From: Antitrichia curtipendula
Taxonomy: Eukaryota > Streptophyta > Bryopsida > Hypnales > Leucodontaceae
Direction of reading: 5' to 3'
NCBI GenBank assembly: GCA_951230915.1
Contig: OX579637.1
Location: 33,108,001 to 33,172,000, forward strand
Length of the DNA: 64,000 nucleotides
Shown: positions 35,681-44,206 of the stretch, piece by piece
How positions within the stretch are numbered: the first letter of the stretch is position 1
Layout of the letters: each line of letters begins with the position of its first letter
Made by a program: the position numbers and the translations under genes
Notes under the pieces: generated by a model
Databases searched by the model: none
Told to the model about the DNA's origin: nothing
Seen by the model: only the letters and a program-made list of their open reading frames with translations

Positions 35681-35786
35681 GACTAACACTCAAAAACCTA
35701 AACTAGACCAGCAAGACAAAGGAAAAAAGGTGCTTGTAGCAAAGGCATTACATCTTCAAACTTCAAATCTGCGCACGGACAAACTG
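35681..35786 (+). CDS. Possible upstream coding exon of copy B
   Basis: Between an acceptor (TGTTCTCAG) and a donor (CTG|GTATGT) a 106-nt open frame encodes a Lys-rich peptide containing KPKLDQQDKGKKVLVAKA. The next candidate exon is copy B exon 1 about 790 bp on, and the intervening sequence is packed with palindromes as in other introns of the unit. The reading phases do not join cleanly with the ATG frame at 36577 through an obvious acceptor, so this exon is tentative. Confidence 0.35.
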
Positions 35787-35871
35787 GTATGTATTCGCGA
35801 ACTCCGTACTTATTTCCATGAAAACGAAACCCTAAAATACGGAACTTAAAATTCAATAACAAACATGACAT

Positions 35872-36540
35872 TTCAGCGCGAGCCGCGCTGAATTGACAAA
35901 TATACTCCAACCCAGACGAGCATATATGCTCATTCAGCGTGCCTCGCGCTGCAAATGTATAAGTGCAGGGTCTCTCCACGAAATGATACATGATGATTCA
36001 GCGCGGCTCGCGCTGAATGACAACAGATGCGAAGGAAACCTACAGAAAAAACTCTAAATGTCAAACGAAATATCACAATCTCGGTAACCGAGAGAGAGAT
36101 CCTCTGCTTCACGAAATCCAGAGATAACCACTGAGCGCGCCTCGCGCTGAAAAATGCTGAACACCGAAACAAAGACCAGTAACAGGACTAGGCAAATAGT
36201 CCAGTCTCAATTTCATTTCTCGGGGTCTAGGAAAAAGCAGAAAGCAACCGGACTAAAAATCGCTGAAGCGATTCAGCGCGAGTCGCGCTGAATGGCAAAG
36301 AGCTGCGAATGACTCCAACTCCATCACAGAAACCAAAACACAAACCATTAACACTACTATATAACCCAAAGCAACAGTTTAGCGCAGACATCGCCCAGAA
36401 GTAGAAAGACCTGAAGGAGAGAGGTAGAAAAAGGAGACAGATAAATCAATCCCCGAATAATACAAGACGTAACAAACGATCCAGATAGAACCAACGAGCA
36501 CAATACATGAATACAGCAGTTCAGCGCCAGTCGCGCTGAA
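35872..36540. repeat. Cluster of six 21-bp palindromes upstream of copy B
   Basis: Units at 35872-35892 (arms TTCAGCGCG / CGCGCTGAA), 35933-35953 (TTCAGCGTG / CGCGCTGCA), 35997-36017 (TTCAGCGCG / CGCGCTGAA), 36131-36151 (left end decayed), 36272-36292 (perfect 9-bp arms around AGT) and 36520-36540 (TTCAGCGCC / CGCGCTGAA); a degenerate one lies near 36376. Spacing 61-248 bp. The sequences between them are not similar to each other, unlike the 28-kb array. Confidence 0.85.
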
Positions 36541-36576
36541 CAGCAAAATGTTGATCACAGAAACAAGGAGAATACA

Positions 36577-38112
36577 ATGACTGGTAGAGCAATCATCAGA
36601 AGCAAAGCAGGAATAATCGCTAATAACAAATTGTTTCATGGGATACATGTAGATTGCAGAATAGAGAATCAGATGGAGGCGCTCGACATGTACTTCAAGA
36701 AATGTGAGGTGCAGCTAGAAGAGAAACACACCGGCGAGGACGCATCTCTCATGGAAGGGGAATATTGGGAATTCAAGGAGCCAGAGAGAGTGCAGTTCTG
36801 GAGATTCATCATGCTCGCGTTCTCAAACGAGTTCTGCTTCGCATACATGTTCAAGAACGCGCAGGTCTTTCTCAACCTGTCATTCGAAGAGAGAGTGAAG
36901 GATGTGGAGGCGGATACCCATCCAGTGATCAAAATCAAGTGTGTCACGGCTGTGAACGGCGTCCACAAGAATGATCAATACCACTTCACCATTTGCCTGG
37001 ACTCCGTAATGATTCCATTCAACATGACCCCCTTGCTTGGTAGCCTGGATCCGACGCCGTTCCATCAAGATGTCAAGGAACTGGAGAAGAAAATCGACAA
37101 CAACGAATGGAAAAATGCAAACGGGACGCCATTGGCCTGGAGGCAACTTGTGTCAAAAATCCGGGCCCTCTTCAAGGATTTTGATACGTTGAGAGGGAAG
37201 TATGAAATGCAGAACTCATTGAATAAACCAAAGTCAGTCACCATGGACATTGCCAACCAAGGCGTCAGTCAGAGCTCGAAGAATACCACCAAGCAGGAAT
37301 CGGGAAGCAGTCGGGGCCAGAAATCCTCCCAGAAGACAACTCCCAAGACGCCCCATGAGAAGGGAAAGAAGCCTGCAGTTTCGACTTTTGTAAAGAAAGT
37401 TCAGACGAAGTCCTCGGAACAATCTGAAGTCCATGATGGTAGCTTTGTTGAGGAGATGGCAAATGTTCCTCACTCCCGGGCAACGGAGAGAAAGCCGAAC
37501 TACAAGGCCATCAGCGAGGCATACCAGAAGTACTGGAGAACATGCGAAGACGCGTATGTCTTCGCAGTTGACGAGAAGAAGGCAGTGGACATCTCCCAGC
37601 TAATTGGCGCATCGGTGACATTCAACATTCGGTCGAAGCAGCAGAGAATAGTGGAAGACAACGTGACCTATCTGCTGAACATCCCCGACAAGAGTGCAAA
37701 GCAGACACTTTGCGTTATGCTCGTCGGCCTCACCAAAAAACCAGAGACGTGGGAAGAAATTAAAGCCGAACAGTTTTACGTCATTAACGGACAACATACC
37801 GTTGAGGCAAGCAAGTTTATGTTCAACGACGAGAATGGTGTTGACCACGAAGAACGAGAACATTTCAGGAAATGGAACTGCTTCATCGTGTGGTCCCTGG
37901 ACGGAGAGAAACTGCGAACTGTCTCCGCGTACTATAATCGGGTGAATCACTTCATAGCCGTTCAGCCGTCGTGGGCGACTAATATTCTAGGAGCGCGGGC
38001 AGTTTGGGAGGCCATGGGCAAACCAAAGAATCCAGCTCAGGTTCAGTCGGTCGGTACACTAGCCAATACCAAGCGAACCGTCGAAAATCGGAAGAACAAA
38101 GACGCTTTCCAG
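36577..38112 (+). CDS. Copy B exon 1, ParB/DGQHR-like module
   Basis: 512 intact codons from ATG 36577 to a CAG|GTTTGT donor. Residues 1-210 form an unknown globular region (aromatic-rich, e.g. VQFWRFIMLAFSNEF at 72-86). Residues 215-300 are a Lys/Ser/Gln-rich linker. Residues 310-480 form a second domain holding SAKQTLCVMLV (373-383), KPETWEEI (388-395), FYVINGQHTVEASKF (400-414) and NCFIVWSLDGEKLRTVSAYYNRVNHF (434-459). The INGQH-T-EA pattern resembles the DGQHR signature of ParB/sulfiredoxin-fold and DGQHR-type proteins; the first Asp is Asn and the Arg is Thr here. Those families bind or cut DNA, or hydrolyse CTP; whether this one does is unknown. The same motif is kept in copy A (SIINGQHSVEASK). 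Confidence 0.7.
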
Positions 38113-38120
38113 GTTTGTCA

Positions 38121-38141
38121 TTCAGCGCGACTCGAGCTGAT
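38121..38141. repeat. Intronic palindrome (copy B intron 1, first)
   Basis: Arms TTCAGCGCGA / TCGAGCTGA, then TCTGCAATGG. It begins 8 bp after the donor. Confidence 0.8.
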
Positions 38142-38186
38142 CTGCAATGGCTTTGTGCCTATCTGCTTTGTAACTGTTGAGTCATT

Positions 38187-38207
38187 CTCACCGCGGGTCG
38201 AGCTGAA
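38187..38207. repeat. Intronic palindrome (copy B intron 1, second)
   Basis: Arms CTCACCGCG / TCGAGCTGAA, then GTGC. Left arm decayed. Confidence 0.6.
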
Positions 38208-38246
38208 GTGCTTGTACTGACAATAATTTCCTGGAATCGGGTGCAG

Positions 38247-39593
38247 GCATTCGAGAAGGCGATTTTGTTGCGGTTCTCCATGATCGAAGTAAACAAGAGC
38301 TTGAAGATATCAAAGACAAAGGGGAAAGAGGAGAAGCTGAAAGTGATAAATGAACTAAAACTCATCACCGCTCCTGAGCATGTATACAAACTCTGGAGCG
38401 AGGTTATCTCCGCTGCAGCACATGGTCAACTGCTCAACCCCGATACGGATAAGTTGTTCAATGTGAAGGAAGACTGGAATCCGGATACGCTGGCACTTAA
38501 TCGGGAGTTCTTTAAACATTTGGGCAATCTGAGCTATGACGAGCTGGAGAAACTGGCAAAGCACATTCTCAACCAGACGGGTACCAAGCGAACCCTCTCC
38601 TACCCCAAGGTGACGATTAAGTCCATCTCGTCCGTGCTTGAGAACTGATACAACGTGAAGGAATGGGTAGAGAGACGGAAGAGGAAGCACCTTGTGAAGA
38701 AAGAGCTTCACCAAATCGACCCCGAACTTGGTCTTCTGAATGCTAATAACGAGATCATCACGGAGAACTGGAAAGCCTTCAAGAAAGATCGATTCTTCTC
38801 GAGGGCAACCATGGATGTCCTTCTCAACAGACCCGGAGAGGCGTACTTTGGGAAGGCGAAACTTGTGAGTGCTAAGAACAAGTCATGCTCCGAGCTCTCA
38901 GACGAAGCTTTTCAGTTCTTCAAGGTGTTCCTCGAGCAGAAGAAGAAGTTCGTGAAGCCCGCTGCATTCGGCCACTATCGATCTTACGAGTTCGCTAAGA
39001 ACTATTATCACCAGTGGCCAGCGCAGTCATGGACGGATGAGACCGTGAAGCGGCTGTCTCTTGGTGTCGTGGACATCCGAAATTTTCCCGGGATTGAGAA
39101 GAAGGATGCGTCCACTGTGGACAGCCCTTTTTTTGTCGAAGCGATGGCAGCCATGCGGAAGGAGAAGAAACCGACACTTGAGGAGGTCCCCGCCTGGCTA
39201 TTCATTTGCTCTGACGAGAAGGAGCAAGCGCAGGTTCTTAGATTTGTGGAGACGAATGAGGATCTGAACACCTATGCCCTAGATTTCGCGACATACACGC
39301 CAGGGAAGAACGACCGCCTTGGTGACATTGCCGCTGCCAAGACACCAAAAAAAGTCTTGCTCACCTTTCTCCAGAACCCCAAAAAAGTGAATCCCGTGGA
39401 AATTCCGGACGAATTTAAATGTCTGGAGACAGCGAGATATACAAAGGCGCGCGCATACAGTGAGCTCGAATATCGGATTCACAACACAGAGTTGCGCATA
39501 GAGTTTTATCTATGGATTGTCCGGAAGTTCTGCAATCCGGGGATGTGCGTCTACTCAGCATTCGCAGGAGGGAAGTTGACGTATGCTGCCATG
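38247..39593 (+). pseudogene. Copy B exon 2, second globular module with in-frame TGA
   Basis: 449 codons from the GGTGCAG acceptor to ATG|GTAAGA. Helical, charged protein with no domain that I recognise; landmarks are EHVYKLWSEVISAAAHGQL, FFKHLGNLSYDELEKLAKHI, LNRPGEAYFGKAKLVSAKNK and, near the end, YSELEYRIHNTELRIEFYLW. TGA at 38646-38648 interrupts LEN*YNVKEW; copy A has TGT (Cys) at this codon. No ATG follows quickly, so independent restart is unlikely. Except for that codon the exon is intact and similar throughout to copy A, which suggests past selection on the protein. Confidence 0.7.
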
Positions 39594-39612
39594 GTAAGAC
39601 TCGCCAATGCGA

Positions 39613-39633
39613 ATCAACGCGAGTCGCGCTGAT
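39613..39633. repeat. Intronic palindrome (copy B intron 2, first)
   Basis: Arms ATCAACGCGA / TCGCGCTGAT. Starts 19 bp after the donor, the same offset as 7811 in copy A. Confidence 0.7.
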
Positions 39634-39693
39634 CTGCTCCTCTGTACACATGTTCTATAATAGTTGTTAATTTCCTGAGATGTTGTTCCTCAT

Positions 39694-39714
39694 TTCAGCG
39701 CGCGGCGCGCTGAA
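39694..39714. repeat. Intronic palindrome (copy B intron 2, second)
   Basis: Arms TTCAGCGCG / CGCGCTGAA around CGG, then GTGCAATG. Confidence 0.85.
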
Positions 39715-39763
39715 GTGCAATGAGTGTTCGCCGATGTAACTCCATTGAAATTGTCTCCTGCAG

Positions 39764-40820
39764 ATGAGCTCTGTCGATGTCTACGCTTGTGGATTGTCAG
39801 AGTAGTCGTTCTGGTGGGAGGACATCTACATGAAGGCCATGACATTAGACAAGGCCGATTTTCTGGAAGGCGGGTACCCTATGAACGTCGGAGCAGGACC
39901 AAGTTCGGCGCCCTTGCCCTCGAAGAAGAAGCTGCGGGCGAGTCAAGATTCTCCCCGTAAGAAGAAGGCGGACCCTGCCGTCGATCTTACGGAGGATGAG
40001 AGCGAGGATGAGAGCGAGGATGAGGTCGATCACGAGGACTACAACGACACCTTTGGGATCGACGATATCCAAACACCAACCAGTCGTCTGTCTTCGGAGG
40101 TGCCAGTTTCATCGGGTTCTTCTATGCTGCCTCCGCTGCCCCATACGCCAGTTACGCCGAGTCCATCTACTCGCCCAGCGAAAAAGAGGAAGCGGGAGAC
40201 GATCACCAGCGCAATGAGGAGCATGGCCGAATTCCAAGCCCAGAGTGTGCAATCTCTGGCAAATATGCAGAAGCAAGCTGAGCTAACGCAGAGGCAAAAT
40301 GAGCTTGCCTTGGCTCAAATTAGAGCCGACGCTAGCAAGGAGAGACAGGCGAACATGAAAATGCATAATACTAGCCAGGAGTGGATGCGGGAAGAATCTA
40401 GAAATAATAGGGAGCTGGCCATGCAGAACAGAGAGATGCTTCAAATATTTCTGGCGAAGGTTGGAATCGAACCACTCGCCTCGCTGCCACCCGCATCCCG
40501 GTCTCCCTCATTGCTGTTGGAGGGGCAACCGTCTAGCTCAAACATCAGCAATGCGTCGAGCCCCTCCAAAGCGGCACAGGCCTCTCCACCTCTGCCGTCG
40601 AGCCCGCCCATTACGATTCCCCCTCCTCCAATTGATGAGAATATTGATCCTCCCGTTCCATCGTCAGGGAGTCCCGGTGTACCTCAGGAGCACCCATCTG
40701 TCGACCATGGAGCGATGGAGATCACCGCGGAGGGAGTTGGAATTGGGCACAACCTGGTCGTGGATGCTTCCGAGGTTGAAGTTAGAGGTGCCACACTACC
40801 TACCGGAGATCCACCAGCAG
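39764..40820 (+). pseudogene. Copy B exon 3, acidic / NLS / coiled-coil linker with in-frame TAG
   Basis: Opens ATGAGCTCTGTC directly after the CTGCAG acceptor. TAG at 39803-39805 (GLSE*SFWW) breaks it; copy A has Glu at that codon but stops at neighbouring ones. After an open frame from 39830: an acidic stretch (DLTEDESEDESEDEVDHED), a Ser/Pro segment, a basic NLS-like AKKRKRET, an amphipathic Gln/Glu/Ala-rich coiled coil (MAEFQAQSVQSLANMQKQAE to about MLQIFLAKV) and a Pro/Ser-rich tail. The frame would stop at TAA 40832-40834, but splicing at GCAG|GTTGTG (40821) joins exon 4 in phase, making that stop intronic. Likely nuclear, acting as scaffold or interaction linker; inferred. Confidence 0.65.
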
Positions 40821-40858
40821 GTTGTGCTCAATAATCTCCTTGTGCCATCTTGTGTAGT

Positions 40859-40879
40859 TTCAGCTTGACTCGAGCTGAT
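40859..40879. repeat. Intronic palindrome (copy B intron 3)
   Basis: Arms TTCAGCTTGA / TCGAGCTGAT, followed by CTGTATG. Confidence 0.75.
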
Positions 40880-41064
40880 CTGTATGATAGAGTTTGACTT
40901 GTAGTATTCATTTCCTGGAGGCAGTATTGTTTTGTTCCGGAGCTCCATATTTAGTGGAGCCAACCGTAGTTTTGGAAGTGTTGCACTCAATTTTGCAATT
41001 TGTAAACTGAATGTGTAATATATAAATTTCTTACTAAGAACTTTTTCTACATCTTGAAGCGTAG

Positions 41065-41273
41065 GCCCTACAAATCCTCCAAGTTTTCCTGATGTTTGTC
41101 ATTCACCCTCCGCACAATCTCAACCGCCTATGTCTCCAAGGCCCGTATACGAAAATGACTTGTTGTCAAGTCCCGTCCAGTCTGTGGCATTAGGTGAGGA
41201 CAGATCTATCCGCGATCATGCTCAATCTGGTCGTGAAGGTCGTGATCGGCCATCAGGTTCCCCGTCGAGGAAG
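41065..41273 (+). CDS. Copy B exon 4, short Pro/Ser-rich linker
   Basis: 209 nt between GCGTAG and AAG|GTAAAT. Joined to exon 3 it reads PPAGPTNPPSFPDVCHS, then SQPPMSPRPVYENDLLSSPV and a Arg/Gly/Ser tail ending PSRK. Disordered linker leading into the HAD domain. Confidence 0.6.
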
Positions 41274-41419
41274 GTAAATTCCATCTACTCCAATCACTTT
41301 GTCTATCTAGGCTTTTCATTTGTTTTGCGGTGGTCGTCTTTCGTATGATTTTCTGTGAGGCCTAGAATGTGCCAGTTCCACGGTCGTAATTGGCAATGCA
41401 TTCTTCCTTTTGCTAGCAG

Positions 41420-42217
41420 GAATTCGATCCTTTGTTAGCTCGTAAGGAATCATCGGAGGGCATCCATCAGCCATTGAGGTCCACGGCGGCGGAGAAGTGG
41501 ATAAATGTCGTCTTGGACCTCAATGGCATTCTTTGTGTCAGCGAGGATTGGAAGTCCAAGGGGTCCCCCAAGCAATTCAACCATCAGTCAGAGCCACACT
41601 CCGCCACAGTTGGCGCGATTGTGGGGCCAAAAGCCGTCTACGTCCGGCCCAATTGCTCCGCATTTCTGAAGGAACTAGAGAAGATAGCCTTTGTCTCTGT
41701 TTGGAGCTCCATGAGAAAGCCCTTCACTGAAGGCATTTGCCTGTACCTTTTCCGGGACGGAGGGATGCCCTTCCTCATCCTTGGGCAAGACTCCTGCAAG
41801 ACGGTTAAGTGCAGGGATAGATTTGGAAAATTGATCTCGTATAAAGAACACGGAACCAATAAGGACTTGTTTTTAAAGAACATGGACGTGTTGTTAAGTG
41901 ACTCGCGAGGGAATTTTTCATCAGACAACACCGTTATAGTGGACGATAGTCCTCGTAAGCACATCCTGAACAACCCAGAGAATGTTGTACTCTCCGACTC
42001 CTGGAGTAACCGAGGAAATGGTGACAAGGACAATTTTCTCCTTGCGGTCCTACTTCCTTGGTTCCAAGGGTTGCACGCCAGCCGCGGCGTGGGACTTAAG
42101 TCATTCCGGAGTGATAAGAAATGGAGAATTAGGAGGCGGATGCTATGCGAGGAAAGAGGTCGTCGAGAGTTTGACAAACTCATGGAGGTGGTGTCAGGTT
42201 CTAGTAGAGTTATGTAG
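41420..42217 (+). CDS. Copy B exon 5, FCP1/SCP-type HAD phosphatase-like domain
   Basis: 265 residues to TAG 42215-42217. Order of motifs fits FCP1-homology/NLI-interacting-factor phosphatases: VVLDLNGILCVSED (motif I, about residue 30), YVRPNCSAFLKEL, VSVWSSMRK (motif II, about 93), ILGQDSCKTVK, a basic KEHGTNKDLFLKNM segment, and VIVDDSPRKHILNNPENVVL (motif III, about 173), then WSNRGNGDKDNFLLAVLLPWFQGL. Family members transfer phosphate to the first Asp of DxD(G/N); here the second Asp is Asn, a variant I recall in other plant FCP1-like proteins, so activity is uncertain. Substrate in the family is often phospho-Ser/Thr, e.g. RNA polymerase II tail. The stop codon aligns exactly with that of copy A, so it is a real C-terminus. 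Confidence 0.85.
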   Translation, partial: EFDPLLARKESSEGIHQPLRSTAAEKWINVVLDLNGILCVSEDWKSKGSPKQFNHQSEPHSATVGAIVGPKAVYVRPNCSAFLKELEKIAFVSVWSSMRKPFTEGICLYLFRDGGMPFLILGQDSCKTVKCRDRFGKLISYKEHGTNKDLFLKNMDVLLSDSRGNFSSDNTVIVDDSPRKHILNNPENVVLSDSWSNRGNGDKDNFLLAVLLPWFQGLHASRGVGLKSFRSDKKWRIRRRMLCEERGRREFDKLMEVVSGSSRVM

Positions 42218-42239
42218 CTCAAAGGCTGGAGGTATGTCT

Positions 42240-42260
42240 TTCAGCTCGAATCGAGCGGAA
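42240..42260. repeat. Palindrome downstream of copy B exon 5 (first)
   Basis: Arms TTCAGCTCGA / TCGAGCGGAA, then GTGTATG. Confidence 0.75.
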
Positions 42261-42306
42261 GTGTATGTTTTATCCGTCTGTTTAAAATTGTGTACGGCTT
42301 CTGCAT

Positions 42307-42327
42307 TTCAGCACGAGTCGCGCTGAT
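42307..42327. repeat. Palindrome downstream of copy B exon 5 (second)
   Basis: Arms TTCAGCACGA / TCGCGCTGAT, preceded by GCA, followed by TTGTG. Confidence 0.75.
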
Positions 42328-42448
42328 TTGTGTAGCAAGTTTTTTCGATGTCCGTCGATCGATTGTGAATGTGTGTGATTGCCTCTCGGTGTATGCGCAC
42401 TCCTCAGTTTTGTGTGTTCCGGTTCTGATGTATGCTTTTTTGTGTCAG

Positions 42449-43084
42449 ATGGAGAGTGCGTTAGAACCCTCTGCGCCAAACGAGGTTCTCCCATGCCAAG
42501 CTTCTACGGATTCTATCCTAGACTACGGGCAGTATGTAGTACTCAGCACTGGGAACTTTCTCTGCTCGGCACCCACATTGAATTCCAGTATGGATTTCTG
42601 TGTTAAGCCCATCGATGATGGTGTGGTGGACAGTCCACCAGATCGGAAGCCTCGTCTGCCGATTTTGTGCTCGCCATCTCCTTTGCGCTCAAGGGATAAT
42701 CGAAATTCTTCAATGTCTCCAACAGCTTTGGACAAGGGCACGCAAAGGAGGCTATACGGGGACGCCAACTATCCCATGTCGGCTGCAGAATTGGAGCTCA
42801 ATGTCCTAGAGAAGCCACGTGATATAGTTGTTCTTGCTCCTGTTGTTCCGCCGTCGCTTCCTCGTCGACGTGCACAATCATATGGACTGGGATTAAAGAG
42901 GAAACATGATGAGCCATCGCGGAGTCAATGTTCTACTCCAAGTCGGGACTCCTGGGAGCTCTGATCGTTACAGGCGCAACGGGTGGAGCACATGCGTCAT
43001 GCCGGGAAAATTGCTGAAGGTTATAGTCGTGGGCCAGAGATTTTGAAGGCGTTGGAGAAGCTGAGGAGTACGCCTCATACTTGA
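42449..43084 (+). pseudogene. Copy B exon 6 / downstream ORF, one in-frame TGA
   Basis: Begins ATGGAGAGTGCG at a TTTTGTGTCAG acceptor and stays open to TGA 42962-42964 (SWEL*SLQAQ), then on to TGA 43082-43084 (211 residues if the first is read through, probably an original CGA). Contains ILDYGQYVVLSTGNFLCSA, KPIDDGVVDSPPDRKPRLP, a basic GLKRKHDEPSRSQ stretch and a short C-terminal helix. Homologous to 11017-11400. It could be an alternative last exon of the gene, or a separate short gene: exon 5 ends in a conserved stop before it, and its ATG sits right at the acceptor. No family recognised. Confidence 0.6.
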
Positions 43085-43985
43085 AAGCTTAGTTTAGTAA
43101 ATGACTGAATAGTGTAGATTTAGTAGTAGTTAATGTTGTAGATATTGAAACATGTGAATAGATTTTTTATAGAATTAAATGTTTCCAAATATCTAGCAAA
43201 GGGGTAGTATATACATTGTGGTGAGGTCCATACTGGATATTACAGAATCCTTTCCTGGGTATCCTCTAGATGTGAGCTATGCACACTGTTAGAATTCTAC
43301 AAACCGGGTAGTCAAAATATGATATCTTCATTGCTTGTGGTAGTCATGCAACCAGAAGCTTAAACAGATGATGATATGGTGACTGAAGAATGAAGTGGAT
43401 GCTCAACTTTGACCTAGATCTGGGAACAAATGATGAAAAAATAAAACCGTCCAAACGTCGCTCTAAGGACATTCATAAATGACGCTCCGAATTGCAACGT
43501 CTGGAGAGTGATTTCTGAGAGTCCTAAGGTGGCGTCGTATGATTTGTTTCCTCACTATTTGTTCCCTGATCCAAGTTAAAGTTCAGCATCCACTTCGTTC
43601 TAAATTCACCATGCATTTGTCTTTCTAAGTAATCTATTTGTAGTGTCTTGCACATGCAATGATGATGTCATATTTAGATACCAGGAGTGTAACGATAGGC
43701 TATGTTTCTTTTGGATTTCGTTGGGCAATGCAATCATCCATCATTTACGTGTACATGTCATGACATTTGTGAAGGAGTAGTATTACGTATGGCAAGTTGT
43801 AGATGACATTTCCATATTTTCCGTTCACAAACTCGTTTTACATGTAATTGCGTTCCATTTCATGTGCTGAATTCTTGAAATTCACGATTGTTTCTCAATT
43901 ATATGACTCCAAAGATTCCCATGTCATTGGAATACGACTCCCATTTCACTGGAAAACTACCAAAATAACGAATATGAGGTTCATT
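43085..43985. repeat. 3' noncoding homology block of the copy B unit
   Basis: Shares several blocks with 11401-12255 (see that entry). It contains no ORF. The right boundary near 43985 may be the end of the duplicated unit. The adjacent sequence is AT-rich and unrelated. Confidence 0.65.
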
Positions 43986-44206
43986 AACATGTTGCACTTT
44001 TAGAGGATATGGTGGCATGTAGTCACTCTTACACCCGTTAAATTGAAATAAAGGCCTTGTTACCACAATAAAGAAAATTAAGAGACCTCTAAACAGTCAT
44101 CCACGTTTAAAATTTAAAAAAATATTTTCCTAATAAAAGCAATACCAGTAAAAATAAAGAGAAGGTTGATTGAGCACCAACAATTATATGCTTGAAACTA
44201 GGGCAT

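Larger units (their letters stand above)
36577..42217 (+). pseudogene. Copy B: multi-exon ParB-like / linker / HAD-phosphatase-like gene
   Basis: Five exons join in phase: 36577-38112, 38247-39593, 39764-40820, 41065-41273, 41420-42217 (introns 134, 170, 244 and 146 bp, all GT-AG). The exon 3/4 junction falls inside a codon and still restores the frame, which supports the model. The product would be about 1,648 residues. Two in-frame stops break it: TGA 38646-38648 and TAG 39803-39805; neither is shared with copy A, so each is probably a recent nonsense change. No frameshift was found. Coding sequence is about half G+C, well above the surroundings. It may be a gene family of the host or cargo of a large mobile element; I see no terminal repeats. 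Family-level assignment is by motif only. Confidence 0.7.

Noticed and set aside
38646..38648. Selenocysteine TGA (copy A has Cys at the same codon)
   Set aside because: A Cys/TGA exchange is suggestive, but land plants are not known to use selenocysteine, other stops occur in the same copy, and no SECIS-like element was identified. A TGT or CGA to TGA change is simpler.
40832..40834. TAA as the end of a separate exon 3 gene
   Set aside because: A donor 11 bases upstream (40821) joins exon 4 in phase and makes the TAA intronic; copy A has the same exon order.
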